64,000 nt of DNA from contig JANNCV010000032.1 of the NCBI GenBank assembly GCA_031386985.1, forward strand, positions 62,001 to 126,000. The letters run 5' to 3'. Both the position numbers and the translations under genes were made by a program. The notes beneath the pieces were generated by a model. That model saw only the letters and a program-made list of their open reading frames with translations, was not told the origin of the DNA and did not search any database. The stretch comes from JANJUB01 sp031386985 (GTDB lineage Bacteria; Armatimonadota; Fimbriimonadia; Fimbriimonadales; Fimbriimonadaceae). The number at the start of each line of letters is the position of its first letter. Position 1 is the first letter of the stretch. Positions 1-9,099 of this stretch are shown in pieces.

Positions 1-142
1 CCCTCTCACAAATGTCGTCTTTCCTGCGCCGAGTTCACCTTCGAGTTTGACGACGGTTCCCGGTCGCCAGTTGCCACCGATCTCCGCCGCGATCTCCATC
101 GTTTCCTCGGCACTGTTTGAAAAAAACTTCTTGGCAATCAAT
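1..142 (-). CDS. tsaE: TsaE, tRNA t6A biosynthesis ATPase (partial, N-terminus)
   Basis: The complement of the first ~140 bases reads as an open frame that runs off the left edge. It contains SNSAEETMEIAAEIGG, then LEGELGAGKTTFVRG. This is the TsaE N-terminus: an S-x-EET helix followed by a P-loop (GELGAGKTT). TsaE is the ATPase of the TsaBDE complex that makes N6-threonylcarbamoyladenosine on ANN-decoding tRNAs. No ATG lies ahead of the conserved SxEET motif, so a TTG at 140-142 is the likely start; ATG at 97-99 would cut the motif off. It is divergent from recA with only 27 bp between the starts, so the recA -35 lies inside its first codons. Confidence 0.75.
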
Positions 143-159
143 ACAAAGTGTAGTATACT
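131..159 (+). promoter_or_regulatory. recA promoter
   Basis: TTGGCA (131-136), a 17-bp spacer and TATACT (154-159) form a near-consensus housekeeping promoter. The -10 lies inside a perfect 8-bp palindrome AGTATACT (152-159), a possible repressor site. The -10 ends 11 nt before the recA ATG, so the leader would be only about 4 nt. Confidence 0.7.
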
Positions 160-169
160 GGTGTCCACC

Positions 170-1243
170 ATGGCGAGTGAAAAAAATGGCTCAGCGAGCA
201 AAACGAGTACGGACCGAGAGCGGTCCCTAGAAATGGCATTAAGCCAGATTGAAAAGGCATTTGGCAAGGGCTCCATTATGCGTATGGGGGCGGCGGAACA
301 CGACCAAGTTGAGGCGGTTTCAACCGGCTCATTGAGTTTAGATTTAGCCCTTGGCGTCGGCGGCTTGCCTCGCGGTCGAATCACGGAAATTTATGGCCCA
401 GAATCGGGCGGCAAGACAACGCTGGCATTGCACGTTGTGGCGGAGGCCCAGAAGGCGGGCGGATTAGCCCTCTTTATTGATGCGGAGCACGCGCTAGATG
501 TGGATTACGCTCAGCGCCTTGGCGTTGATATTGATCGGTTGTACATTTCCCAACCGGGCAGTGGCGATGAAGCCCTAGAAATCATGGAAACTATGATCTC
601 TTCGGGAGCCGTTGATGTGGTCGTACTCGACTCGGTCGCAGCATTGGTGCCAAAAGCTGAACTTGAAGGCGAAATGGGAGATGCGTTCGTCGGCTTGCAG
701 GCAAGACTGATGAGCCAAGGCTTGCGAAAACTTGGTGGCGCGATTAGTAAATCGAACACGGTGGCAATTTTTATCAACCAACTTCGCGAGAAGATTGGCG
801 TGATGTACGGCAATCCCGAAACAACACCCGGTGGTCGAGCCCTCAAATTCTGGTCTTCAGTTCGCTTGGAAGTTCGAAAGGGCGATGCTATTAAGGATGG
901 CACTGAGCAGATTGGAACGCGAACTAAGGTGAAGGTTGTTAAGAACAAGGTCGCGGCTCCCTTCCGGCAAGCAGAGTTTGATATGATCTATGGCAAGGGC
1001 ATCTCGAAGGCAGGTGATGTCTTGGATATCGGCACGCTGAAGGGTTTCATCACTCGTGCGGGGACTTATTACAACTACGGCGATGTTCGCCTTGGGCAAG
1101 GCCGAGACAATGCGCGAAACTTCCTGGATGAGAATACCGAGATCTTTAATGAGATTGATAAGAAGATCCGGAGCGACGAAAAGCCAGCGCGAGCGGTTGC
1201 CGCGGTCGGCGAGATTCTGGCCGTTCACGCTGACGTTGATTGA
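170..1243 (+). CDS. recA: RecA recombinase
   Basis: A 357-aa RecA. It forms filaments on single-stranded DNA, drives homologous strand exchange and stimulates LexA self-cleavage. Visible hallmarks are the N-terminal QIEKAFGKGSIMRMG, Walker A GPESGGKTT, FIDAEHALD, the Walker B region VVVLDSVAALVPKAELEG, loop residues around GDAFVGLQARLMSQ, and the NTVAIFINQLREKIG core. The open frame extends upstream to 47, but that part runs through the tsaE start region on the other strand. ATG at 170 fits the family N-terminus and the promoter. An internal ATG at 233 is possible but would remove normal N-terminal residues. No Shine-Dalgarno is visible, which fits a near-leaderless mRNA. Confidence 0.97.
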   Translation: MASEKNGSASKTSTDRERSLEMALSQIEKAFGKGSIMRMGAAEHDQVEAVSTGSLSLDLALGVGGLPRGRITEIYGPESGGKTTLALHVVAEAQKAGGLALFIDAEHALDVDYAQRLGVDIDRLYISQPGSGDEALEIMETMISSGAVDVVVLDSVAALVPKAELEGEMGDAFVGLQARLMSQGLRKLGGAISKSNTVAIFINQLREKIGVMYGNPETTPGGRALKFWSSVRLEVRKGDAIKDGTEQIGTRTKVKVVKNKVAAPFRQAEFDMIYGKGISKAGDVLDIGTLKGFITRAGTYYNYGDVRLGQGRDNARNFLDENTEIFNEIDKKIRSDEKPARAVAAVGEILAVHADVD

Positions 1244-1358
1244 GAGGTTAACCGAAGCCCAAGGGCATGAGCATGCCCGTCGGGGTTCACGTTTAGCATT
1301 AAGCTGCGCCGGCGTCTGGAAGGCAAGAGGCTCAGCACGCTCCGGCACGTTGCATCCG

Positions 1359-1390
1359 GGCTCCACGGTTAGATCTAAACTCGTGGAGCC
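1359..1390. terminator. Hairpin between convergent recA and the M28 locus
   Basis: A perfect 9-bp stem, GGCTCCACG (1359-1367) with CGTGGAGCC (1382-1390), encloses a 14-nt loop that is itself nearly palindromic. There is no T-tract on either side, so intrinsic termination is only a possibility. Its place between two convergent genes suits a shared terminator or 3' end stabiliser. Confidence 0.35.
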
Positions 1391-1439
1391 GGTGATGTAA
1401 CGTTCACCGCGTCCTTGATTGACGAGTCAAGACCGCAAT

Positions 1440-2908
1440 CTAGCCGCCCGAGGTCTGAGGAACATCCCGAGCGAACATTTTCTCTTTGTTCGCCGCGTTC
1501 AGACCCACTAAATAGAAGAGCTTGGCGGCGTTAGTCAGCTTCGCGAAGTTAATCTTATCAACGGTATCGGTGGGGCGGTGATAATCGGGATGAAAACCAT
1601 CAAAAAGGAAGGCGATTGGAATACCCTTAGCCGCGAAACTGTAATGGTCGCTCCGGGTGTAGACGTCTTCTGAGTCGTATTTAAACTTGAAACCAACGTG
1701 CCTATTCAGATCGAGGATCGTGCTGTGCAGATCCGTTGAAATGCGCTTACTTCCAACCAGGCGCATGGTGTCTGTGTTCTCTGCGGCAACATCTACTCGG
1801 TTCCTGTCGCCGTTTTGAACGCCGTCCGAATCGCGACCGACCATGTCCATCTGCAGTTCGCAGGTCATTTTGTCAATTGGAAACATTGGGTTATCAGCGA
1901 GCCAGCGGGAGCCGATCAAACCCCGCTCCTCGCCGCAAAATGCCATGAACAGGATTGTTCGTTTGGGCTTGAGCGGATTCAAACTCATCGCTTTTGCGAT
2001 GTTTAGCAAAGCCGTTGAGCCCGATCCGTCGTCGTCCGCGCCGTAGTAGATCACATCCGGTTGCCCTTCCTGCTTGCGAATGCCCAGGTGATCGAGGTGG
2101 GCGCCGATGCCAACATATTCACCCTTGAGCGAGTTATCCGATCCCGGCATGAAGGCGACAACGTTTGGCACGTTGGTGATCGTTCCCTCGGTCTTTACAA
2201 TGATCTCAGCCGATTGAACGGGAGTCGCTTTTGAAGATTCATCAGACAGACTGCGAGAAAAGCCAACCTTCACGAGGAACGCATTTGCGAAATCCGTCGC
2301 TACCCGGATTCGTGGTTGAGGCTTGCTTCCGAAGGAGCTGTAGTTCCGATTGGGTGAGATTGTATCGGTAACTCAATCACTGCGGCCGCCTTTTCACTGA
2401 GCACCCTTCTGAAATCGCGAGAGACGCCATCAAGATAAGCAAGGACGATTTTTCCGGTAATGCCGTCCGGAACTTTTGCGCTTTGGCCCTTTGCCTCAAC
2501 AACGATGAGATCGCCTTTTAGCAATAAATCACCACCGACCCCGCTTACTGAGAGTTTCTCGCCGATGGGTACGCTTGAATCACCCAAAGTGAGCTGAGTG
2601 CCATCAAGGATTTTTCCACTCACCATCGGTACGTTTTGAAAAAAAGTGCCGTTGTCGCCTGCGGGTTTGAGCCCGAACTCCTTGAATTTTGCGGCCATGA
2701 AGTCGGCGGCCTTTTGGAAGCCGGGCTGGCCACTTCCGCGCCCTTCGCATTCTGGCCCGGCCAGATAGCTCAGCCAGTCTTTGGCGTCACTTAGGCTAAT
2801 AGACTCAAAGCCCTTTTGCATATCTTTTGGGACTGGAAGTGAGCCCGCGTATTGGGCAAAAGAAGAGACGGCGCAAACCGCCAGGGCGAAGATAAGTGTA
2901 CGTTTCAT
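1440..2908 (-). pseudogene. Secreted M28 family aminopeptidase with PA domain, frameshifted
   Basis: Two overlapping frames encode one protein. The first (2908 to 2300, 202 aa) has a signal peptide (MKRTLIFALAVCAVSSFAQ) and most of a protease-associated domain. The second (from about 2360, stop at 1440) carries the M28 zinc-peptidase domain with all metal ligands: GAHLDHLG, GADDDGSGS, CGEERGLIGS, MDMVGRDSD and RSDHYSF. The second frame stays open upstream of its first start codon, reading NYSSFGSKPQPRIRVATDFA, so the halves join through a single 1-nt (or 2-nt) slip somewhere in about 2330-2385. M28 enzymes remove N-terminal residues from peptides outside the cytoplasm. The intact active site suggests a recent lesion or a sequence error. 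ATGA overlap with the upstream DUF6265 gene suggests an operon. Confidence 0.8.
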
Positions 2909-3348
2909 GGCTTTTTCTTGAACTTAAACTCCAGTGAGTAAGGGGTGGTGTCACGGACTCCGGCAACAGTAGCATGGAGTTCGTTTGCAACGGAGCGATA
3001 GGCGACGGTGGCTTTGTTCGGGTCGTCAACGGGTTCAAACGTGACTTCCTTTTCGGACCACTTTGAGGCGGTCAGGGTGATTGCCGGGCCGCCTAGTTTT
3101 TGGCAAATAGTGAGCTTGAGTTTTCCCTCAATCTCTTCGATTTGCAGGAACTCGGTGAATCGCGTTTTTCCTTCACGAATGGTCCGGCTCACGCCGAGCA
3201 TCGTGCCGCCGCTAGGGGGCATCCAGGTTTCTTCCGAAACTCCGGTGCCTCGCTCTGCCACCCAGCTTCCCTGCATGAATTTGAGGTCATCGAGGGTGGG
3301 GGCTGACATGGAAATCACGACCGATGCGACAAGACCGGCAATCAACAC
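2905..3348 (-). CDS. DUF6265-like secreted protein
   Basis: A 147-aa protein with a hydrophobic N-terminus (MLIAGLVASVVISMSA), probably a signal peptide. The body has LKFMQGSWV, then EETWMPPSGGTMLGVSRT, the signature of the DUF6265 family, which is predicted to be a lipocalin-like beta-barrel of unknown role. The GTG start at 3348 is supported by a -10 hexamer TAATAT (3355-3360) ending 7 nt upstream, implying a leaderless mRNA. The stop overlaps the M28 peptidase start by 4 bp, so the two are probably co-translated. Confidence 0.8.
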   Translation of the reverse strand: MLIAGLVASVVISMSAPTLDDLKFMQGSWVAERGTGVSEETWMPPSGGTMLGVSRTIREGKTRFTEFLQIEEIEGKLKLTICQKLGGPAITLTASKWSEKEVTFEPVDDPNKATVAYRSVANELHATVAGVRDTTPYSLEFKFKKKP

Positions 3349-3388
3349 GATTTTATATTACTGGCTTTAGACCCACTTGCGTTAGCCG

Positions 3389-4246
3389 TTGGGCCAAAAT
3401 CTATGCGTGGATATTCGCGATTTGTGGGATTTCAATGACGTCATTGGTTCTGAGAGCCGGTTTCGTGGGGCTCTGGCCGGGGTTACATTTGGCGATCCAG
3501 GCTATGATCGCGATCTGTTGATAAAGACGCAAGTTGCTCGGTGCTTGGGATTGCAGCGTAAGTTCGTAGAAGCGACTGCGGTGCTCGATGAAGTTGAAGC
3601 GGGGGTCCCCGCGACAGCGATAACCCAAGCGTATTTGAACCTGGAACGAGGCCGTGTTCTGAGATCTAGCGGGTCGCCAGAGCTCGCTCGCCCGTACTTT
3701 GAACGGGCGCGTGACACCGCTGCCCAGATCGCTGACGTCAAGATTGATGCGCTTCACATGCTGGCGATCGTGGCTCTGCCGGACGAGGCGATCGCCTTGA
3801 ATAACCAGGCCATCGGGATCGCCGAAGCATCAACGGACCCCCGAGCTCGAAAGTGGCTTGGATCGCTCTTAAACAACGTAGGTTGGTCTTTTCATGATAA
3901 GGGAATGTACGAGATCGCCCTTGATCTGTTTGAGCGCTGTTTGAAGCATCACGAGGCTCAAGGAGATCGTGAGAAGGCGAGAATCGCGCGGTGGACCGTT
4001 GCTCGCTGTTTCCGTTCAATCGGACGCTTCGGACCCGCTTTGGTGATTCAGCGGGCGCTTCTAAACGATGCTGATGCCGATGGATATGTGCGCGAGGAGA
4101 TTGGGGAGAATCTACTTGCCTTGATGCAACCCGAAGCCAAGCCACACTTCAAGCGAGCCTATGAGCTTTTGAAGGACGATCCCTGGCTGATGGGTTCGGA
4201 ACCGGAGCGAATCATGAGATTGGGGAGACTTGGCGGCTTCCTCTAG
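3389..4246 (+). CDS. TPR-repeat protein
   Basis: About 285 aa, mostly paired helices of tetratricopeptide type. Examples are YLNLERGRVLRSSGSPELA (about 85-105), LLNNVGWSFHDKGMYEIALD (about 175-195) and ARWTVARCFRSIGRFGPA (about 212-230). Such repeats make protein-binding scaffolds; no catalytic domain is seen and no signal peptide is evident. The start is uncertain: TTG at 3389 is the longest reading, while GTG at 3407 (VDIRDLWDF) looks more natural. It is divergent from the DUF6265 gene and its stop lies 15 bp from the convergent LptD stop. Confidence 0.65.
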   Translation: MGQNLCVDIRDLWDFNDVIGSESRFRGALAGVTFGDPGYDRDLLIKTQVARCLGLQRKFVEATAVLDEVEAGVPATAITQAYLNLERGRVLRSSGSPELARPYFERARDTAAQIADVKIDALHMLAIVALPDEAIALNNQAIGIAEASTDPRARKWLGSLLNNVGWSFHDKGMYEIALDLFERCLKHHEAQGDREKARIARWTVARCFRSIGRFGPALVIQRALLNDADADGYVREEIGENLLALMQPEAKPHFKRAYELLKDDPWLMGSEPERIMRLGRLGGFL

Positions 4247-4261
4247 CTTTGTGCGACGGAT

Positions 4262-6574
4262 TTAGAACCCAAAGCCGGTGCCAGTTCCAAACGATTGACC
4301 GCTGCGACCCAGCCCAAACGGGGAATCGAACGGGAATGCCTTTAGACGTATGAAAAAGGAAATCTGAGTTCCGGGCCGAAATCCGATCGGATTGTCAATA
4401 ATCTGCAACATCGCCTCCGCGCAATGAAGATCGTACGTGAACGCAAAGTGTCTCGCTTCAAATTGCTTCAAGTAGCCATTGTAGGCTAGAAGCGAACTGA
4501 CCTTCAAACGTCCCATCTTGAATCCATCCACGAAGAGATTCACGTTGCCCCAGGTGTGACGAAATCCGTCGTACCTCGCTCCAATTCCAACCCTCGTGGC
4601 GCCAGGATTGTAAGACATATCCAAGCGAACATTTGACCAGTTCTTATTGAAAGTATCATAGGTCGAAAGCGACCTTAGCGAAAACCATTTTGCCGGCGTC
4701 CACTCGCTCCTTACGCCCAAACTTTGCCAAGCAGTTTGTTGCTCTTGCTCTAATCGGAAATCGTAGCCGGTTTGGGTGCCGATGAGGAAGTTTCGCACCG
4801 GTTCGAAGCTCAAGTCAATTGAAGCCAAGTTGTAGCGCCCGGTGCGATCAAAATCAAAGGGGGTTGAGCCGTGCGGTTCGAGGAAGTTGTAACGCACATT
4901 TGCGCTTGTTTTCGGCCCGAGGCCATACCGAACCGCGCCATTGAATCCGGTCGAATATTGGGCGGTATCATCGGAATATATGCCCTGCTTGTAGGTCCCC
5001 CCGAAGTCTAAGTTCCATCGCTTGGCGATCACGTTTTTAGCAAATTGGAGTTCAATACTGCCTCGCCCGAGACGGCTATTTGCGGGACCGGGGTTGCCGT
5101 ACTCTCCAACCGAGAAGTTGGCTTGGATCGGAAGTTGGCTCCATCGCGGTCCGAATAACCGGATCGCGTCGGTTCGAAAGGAGAGAACGGGGGTTCGATC
5201 AGGCGCACCAAAAAAGTTCTCAACCTCGCCGATGGGGATGCTTCGCTGGTATTCGAGCTCGATCGAGCCCTGTTTTAGCTCGTGAGTGCCGCGAACTTGT
5301 ACATCGAGTTGCTCACGCTTGATCGTGTCTCCTGCCGTATAAGCGCTCGCATTGTTGCCGTAAGTTAAGGTGACCTCGCTTCTAGTTCGCGATCCCCAGG
5401 AGCGGCTATCGAGCAGCGAAAGTGTCTGTTGAAGGTAATTGAAAGACGAGCCCTGGTTGCTGTTTCGGTAGTAGTTGAGGTTTGTCTGACCGAAGCGATT
5501 CGCCAATCCAAGTTGAACTTGCGTGTTTATCAGAGTGTTTTCGGGAGAAGCTAGATAGCTCTGGCGCTGAATATTATTGTTGATCGTTACGTTCAGCGAA
5601 CCCAACTTTTGGCGGTGTTGGTTTGAGACTTCAAAGGTCCGGTTTTGTCCGGTCAGCCCCCATACACGGAGCTCGCCGCTCATATCACGGATTTCATAGG
5701 TCAGATTTGCACCAAGTCCCAAACCGAGTTTGGACATATATTCGAGGCGTGCATCTAGAAAATTGGAATTTCCCTTGAGGGGGATGGGATACTTGAATTT
5801 AATGTAGTAGCCTTCATCCTGGCTCTGCCCAATATCGGGCAAGAAGCGCTCGCCGCGCCGATCAAGCGGGATGACTAGGTAGGGAAGCTTCACTAAGGTG
5901 CGTCCAAACAGATTCAGTCCGACCTTTCGGAGGATGATTCTGCGCTCGGGCCTTATGTCTGTTTTGTCGGAAATTATTTCAAAATGAGGGTGCTCAAGGT
6001 TACAAGAGGTCAGCCCGCCATCGTGAGAGTGGATCTCTTTCCGAGAACCGAAGGTCTTCGCCCCGCGAATGTAGAGGTTATCTTTGACGCGACCCTGAAG
6101 GAAACTGGGGCGCAAGAGTGTCTTGGATTCCTCGGCAATGAACGTCCGGTCCTTCATGTTGATCGTGACCTTGAGGCCAGTGACAACGGCATCCAGTCCG
6201 ATGACCTTCACATCGCCCGTCAGAGTAAAAATCTCGGTATCCAGATCGCCTTCGAGCGTTGAACCGAACAGGTCGTAACCTTTGTATTTAGCGTGGATCC
6301 CACCGGATGCGGTTACCTTTCGCCTTAAAAACTTAGACGGACCGCTCCTTACGATTTCAAAAATGCGCTCCTCGTCGCCGAAGGGCCGAGGAGCGGGAAG
6401 GGTGCCCGTCTGTGTTTTGATTTGGTCGAACCCGATCGGTTCCAGCGGGTTCTTAGTTCCTGCGCTTTTTTGCTGGATCAACTTTGCGGTGTGACCAATA
6501 ACATGGGACAGCCCGGGCTGACCTGAGGCTTGCACCACTATTCCAAACACAATGAGGCCAGCAAGGATTCTCAT
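4262..6574 (-). CDS. lptD: LptD/OstA-like outer-membrane LPS assembly protein
   Basis: 770 aa with an N-terminal signal (MRILAGLIVFGIVVQASG). Residues about 85-230 resemble the OstA/LptD beta-taco domain (ASGGIHAKYKGYDLFGSTLE, then FTLTGDVKV). The LptD-type junction TSCNLEHPHFEI follows. The rest, about 250-770, is strand-rich with alternating hydrophobic residues as in an outer-membrane barrel. LptD inserts lipopolysaccharide or a similar lipid into the outer leaflet, so the cell very likely has an outer membrane. The C-terminus FDSPFGLGRSGQSFGTGTGFGF is glycine-rich. The start overlaps the upstream LptF/G stop by 4 bp, confirming the start and the operon. Confidence 0.88.
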   Translation of the reverse strand: MRILAGLIVFGIVVQASGQPGLSHVIGHTAKLIQQKSAGTKNPLEPIGFDQIKTQTGTLPAPRPFGDEERIFEIVRSGPSKFLRRKVTASGGIHAKYKGYDLFGSTLEGDLDTEIFTLTGDVKVIGLDAVVTGLKVTINMKDRTFIAEESKTLLRPSFLQGRVKDNLYIRGAKTFGSRKEIHSHDGGLTSCNLEHPHFEIISDKTDIRPERRIILRKVGLNLFGRTLVKLPYLVIPLDRRGERFLPDIGQSQDEGYYIKFKYPIPLKGNSNFLDARLEYMSKLGLGLGANLTYEIRDMSGELRVWGLTGQNRTFEVSNQHRQKLGSLNVTINNNIQRQSYLASPENTLINTQVQLGLANRFGQTNLNYYRNSNQGSSFNYLQQTLSLLDSRSWGSRTRSEVTLTYGNNASAYTAGDTIKREQLDVQVRGTHELKQGSIELEYQRSIPIGEVENFFGAPDRTPVLSFRTDAIRLFGPRWSQLPIQANFSVGEYGNPGPANSRLGRGSIELQFAKNVIAKRWNLDFGGTYKQGIYSDDTAQYSTGFNGAVRYGLGPKTSANVRYNFLEPHGSTPFDFDRTGRYNLASIDLSFEPVRNFLIGTQTGYDFRLEQEQQTAWQSLGVRSEWTPAKWFSLRSLSTYDTFNKNWSNVRLDMSYNPGATRVGIGARYDGFRHTWGNVNLFVDGFKMGRLKVSSLLAYNGYLKQFEARHFAFTYDLHCAEAMLQIIDNPIGFRPGTQISFFIRLKAFPFDSPFGLGRSGQSFGTGTGFGF

Positions 6575-7641
6575 TCAAGTCTCCGAATGCCTACGAGCCC
6601 GCACGCGCCGAAAATGAGGTTGGGTAACCAAGCGGCGAGGAACGGGGAGAGCCAGCCGTTTTTGCCGAATATCTCGGTGCTGATGATGTAAACGTTGAAA
6701 TATGCCCAAAGAAGTAGGACTGCAAGTAGAAGCCCGACATATCCTCCCGTTTTTCCGAAAACAACGGCCAGAATGGGCCCGACAATCGCGAACACAAAGC
6801 ACGCCACCGGGATGCTGTAACGTGACCACAACTCGGTTTCTAACCTCCTGGTGTCTCGACCAGCGCCCCTTTCGGCGGTGATGTGGCGGCGGAGGTCCTC
6901 GGTGTTCATCTCGGTCTGCTGAGGTGTTGCGAATAGGTCCTGAACAGAGATTTTTTGGTCAATCGTGGCGAGGCCCTTTATCGAAATAAGTTGGTTGCCC
7001 TTTAGAATCCGGTAATACATGTTCTTAAAAACCCAGACCCCCCGATTCAACGTCCCTTCATCGGCCGTGGTAACTCCCGTTTTTCCAAGTTGCAGTTGTT
7101 CCACCATTACAAAATCGCGAACTAGGGTGGAGTCATCCGGGAGTCGCTGGGCGGAGGCAAAGTAAACCATCGTGCGGGGCCCGGCCTTGAAGAAAATGTT
7201 CTGGACAAACTCGGGTGCTCCTGCAAGCATGAGCGCCTTTTCCGAGACCTCTTTCGCCTTTGTTTCGGCCAAAGGTTGAATCTTTTCCATCAGGTAGAAA
7301 CTCAGGGCCGCCGTCAGCAATCCGAAAATCGCAACAGGCATGATCACCCGGCGGATTGGCGCCCCCGCCGATCGCATGGCCGTAAGCTCCGATTCCCGGG
7401 TAATTCTGGTTATCACGAGTGTGCTTGAAAGGGCAATCGCGCTCGGAAGTGTCATCCTCAGAAACTCTGGCGTTTTATAAGCGATGAGTTGTAAGATCGC
7501 GAGCAATGGGATGTTCGAAACCGAATAGGTTTTGAGCAGGAAAATCAAAAAATTTGCCTGAAACATGAGCACTAGCGCAATCGAACCCGCCAAAAATGGG
7601 GCGATCATTTCGCGCAAGATGTATCGGTCCAGGATTTTCAT
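6571..7641 (-). CDS. LptF/LptG family permease (YjgP/YjgQ)
   Basis: 356 aa of the inner-membrane LPS export permease family. The start MKILDRYILREMIAPFLAGS is typical. Membrane segments lie at about 12-34, 55-80 and 100-120, and a cluster of three sits near the C-terminus (about 270-350). The middle, about 130-260, is the periplasmic beta-jellyroll that hands lipid to LptC/LptA. It would work with LptB as the ABC transporter feeding LptD, which is the next gene. Only one permease of the usual LptF-LptG pair is here, so it could be either or a homodimer. It follows the zinc-ribbon membrane protein with a 7-bp gap. Confidence 0.92.
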   Translation of the reverse strand: MKILDRYILREMIAPFLAGSIALVLMFQANFLIFLLKTYSVSNIPLLAILQLIAYKTPEFLRMTLPSAIALSSTLVITRITRESELTAMRSAGAPIRRVIMPVAIFGLLTAALSFYLMEKIQPLAETKAKEVSEKALMLAGAPEFVQNIFFKAGPRTMVYFASAQRLPDDSTLVRDFVMVEQLQLGKTGVTTADEGTLNRGVWVFKNMYYRILKGNQLISIKGLATIDQKISVQDLFATPQQTEMNTEDLRRHITAERGAGRDTRRLETELWSRYSIPVACFVFAIVGPILAVVFGKTGGYVGLLLAVLLLWAYFNVYIISTEIFGKNGWLSPFLAAWLPNLIFGACGLVGIRRLE

Positions 7642-7648
7642 GCTAGGG

Positions 7649-8425
7649 TTACCGTCGGCGGAAAGCCAACCAGGCTGTTAAAGTAAACAGCATCAGGATA
7701 CCGACGATTCCCGGCGCGCGTAGATTTGGAGGAAAACTTGTGGCGACAATTGGAATTCCAATGAGTCCCATCACAGAGCCAGTCCAGATCATGAGCAGCT
7801 TCGACGTGACATTTGGGCCGAACGGAGCGTTCTTTGCGATTGGATACCAAACGGGGCGACCGCAAATCGCACAAAAAAACTGATCCATGGGTGTTGTGCG
7901 GCTACAAAACGGGCATTGAACAGCTTTGCGCGAATCAGGAGAGCGCATGGCAAGCTCGGCTTCCCACTGGCGCAACGTGCGCATTTCTGGCTCAATAATC
8001 CGCTTTTGGATTCCCTCCGTGGCCTTTTTGAGGAGGGTTACGGCTTCCAAAGTGTGGCCTCTAGATTGCAACGCTCGGGCAATTTTGAATTGAGCGCCGA
8101 GGTGCTTCGGATTGGTGCCCAGTTGCTCGTAAGCTCGCTCCATGATTTCAAAGTCAAGCTGATTGTTATCGTGATCATTTTTCGCCTTGTTCAGGAAAGG
8201 ATAAATCACCACCATGGAAAGTGCACCGATCACGAAGTAGGGGCGTAGGTGTGTATCCTTGGTCATCATTGTATAACCCCCAAGCGCCAAACCTATACCA
8301 ATGCTGATTATTCCGACCAGTGGCTCGACCTCGCCTGCAATCATCCACTGAATCATGCTGATGGTCCATATCCCGACGGGGAGCCACACCATGCAGCCAA
8401 TCAAGATAGTTGGGTCTTGCATCAT
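7649..8425 (-). CDS. Membrane protein with central zinc ribbon, unknown role
   Basis: About 258 aa starting at MMQDPTILIG, chosen because it overlaps the plsY stop as ATGA. The layout is three membrane segments near the N-terminus (about 5-30, 34-52, 62-80), a soluble helical stretch resembling a TPR unit (GAQFKIARALQSRGHTLEAV), and a four-cysteine zinc ribbon CPFCSRTTPMDQFFCAICGRP. Two more membrane segments lie at the C-terminus, ending in FRRR. I do not recognise the family. Its position between plsY and the Lpt permease suggests a role in envelope lipid synthesis or its control, but that is context only. Confidence 0.7.
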   Translation of the reverse strand: MMQDPTILIGCMVWLPVGIWTISMIQWMIAGEVEPLVGIISIGIGLALGGYTMMTKDTHLRPYFVIGALSMVVIYPFLNKAKNDHDNNQLDFEIMERAYEQLGTNPKHLGAQFKIARALQSRGHTLEAVTLLKKATEGIQKRIIEPEMRTLRQWEAELAMRSPDSRKAVQCPFCSRTTPMDQFFCAICGRPVWYPIAKNAPFGPNVTSKLLMIWTGSVMGLIGIPIVATSFPPNLRAPGIVGILMLFTLTAWLAFRRR

Positions 8426-9099
8426 TGGAGGGCACCCCAAATCAGAGCCGCAAAGAGACAAACCCCCACCGCACAAATCAGGCGTCCCTTGGCATTCGGA
8501 GGTGAATCGTCGGCGACTTTTTGCCCAAATCGGGGCTCGGTTCCCGCGCGCAAGCGCTCAAAATTGGACTTATGACGCGACACCAAGTAAACCCCCATCA
8601 ACGCAAGTGCCCCGATCATCATCGGCGATTCATGGTACAAGAAACCCCACAGTGGCAACGCCAGGGCAGAGACAACAGAGGATAGGCTAACGATCATACA
8701 AAGAGACATGATCAGCAAAAATAAGCCGAACGAACTTAGCCCGACTAGCGTTACGCTCCCGAGTAGAACTCCGAGCCCAGTGGCAATGCCTTTTCCTCCT
8801 TTGAACCCGAGAAACGGCGACAAAGCGTGCCCGAACACAGCCGCGATTCCCACCCAAAACCCCCAGTCATTGCTGGCGAAGAATTTCTTGGCCAAAACTG
8901 CGGGTATCACACCTTTTAACACATCGCATGCAAAAACGAAGTATCCCGGCCCCTTACCCAGGGTTCGCAACGTATTCGTGGCTCCAATGTTGCCGCTTCC
9001 AACTTCTCGCAGGTCAACGCCCCGGGCTTTGCCAACGAGGTAACCAACTGGAATTGAGCCCAGCAAGTAGGCTCCCAGAAAAAACAGAACGTGGGTCAT
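8422..9099 (-). CDS. plsY: PlsY, glycerol-3-phosphate acyltransferase
   Basis: 225 aa. PlsY transfers the acyl group of acyl-phosphate to glycerol-3-phosphate, the first step of phospholipid synthesis, in the inner membrane. Clear motifs are LLGSIPVGYLVGKARGVDLR, VGSGNIGATNTLRTLGKGPG and LGFKGGKGIATGLGVLLG, the three conserved active-site loops. About six membrane segments are present. It overlaps the GlnE-like gene upstream and the zinc-ribbon gene downstream by 4 bp each, so translation is probably coupled through the operon. A tail of about 30 residues, rich in charge, precedes the last membrane helix. Confidence 0.95.
   Translation of the reverse strand: MTHVLFFLGAYLLGSIPVGYLVGKARGVDLREVGSGNIGATNTLRTLGKGPGYFVFACDVLKGVIPAVLAKKFFASNDWGFWVGIAAVFGHALSPFLGFKGGKGIATGLGVLLGSVTLVGLSSFGLFLLIMSLCMIVSLSSVVSALALPLWGFLYHESPMMIGALALMGVYLVSRHKSNFERLRAGTEPRFGQKVADDSPPNAKGRLICAVGVCLFAALIWGALQ

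Noticed and set aside
131..170. LexA (SOS) box in front of recA
   Set aside because: Only the palindrome AGTATACT was seen; it does not match the SOS boxes I know, so it is mentioned only as a possible site.
857..1366. 169-codon minus-strand frame overlapping the end of recA
   Set aside because: Shadow of recA that extends into the following gap; no motifs or start signal.
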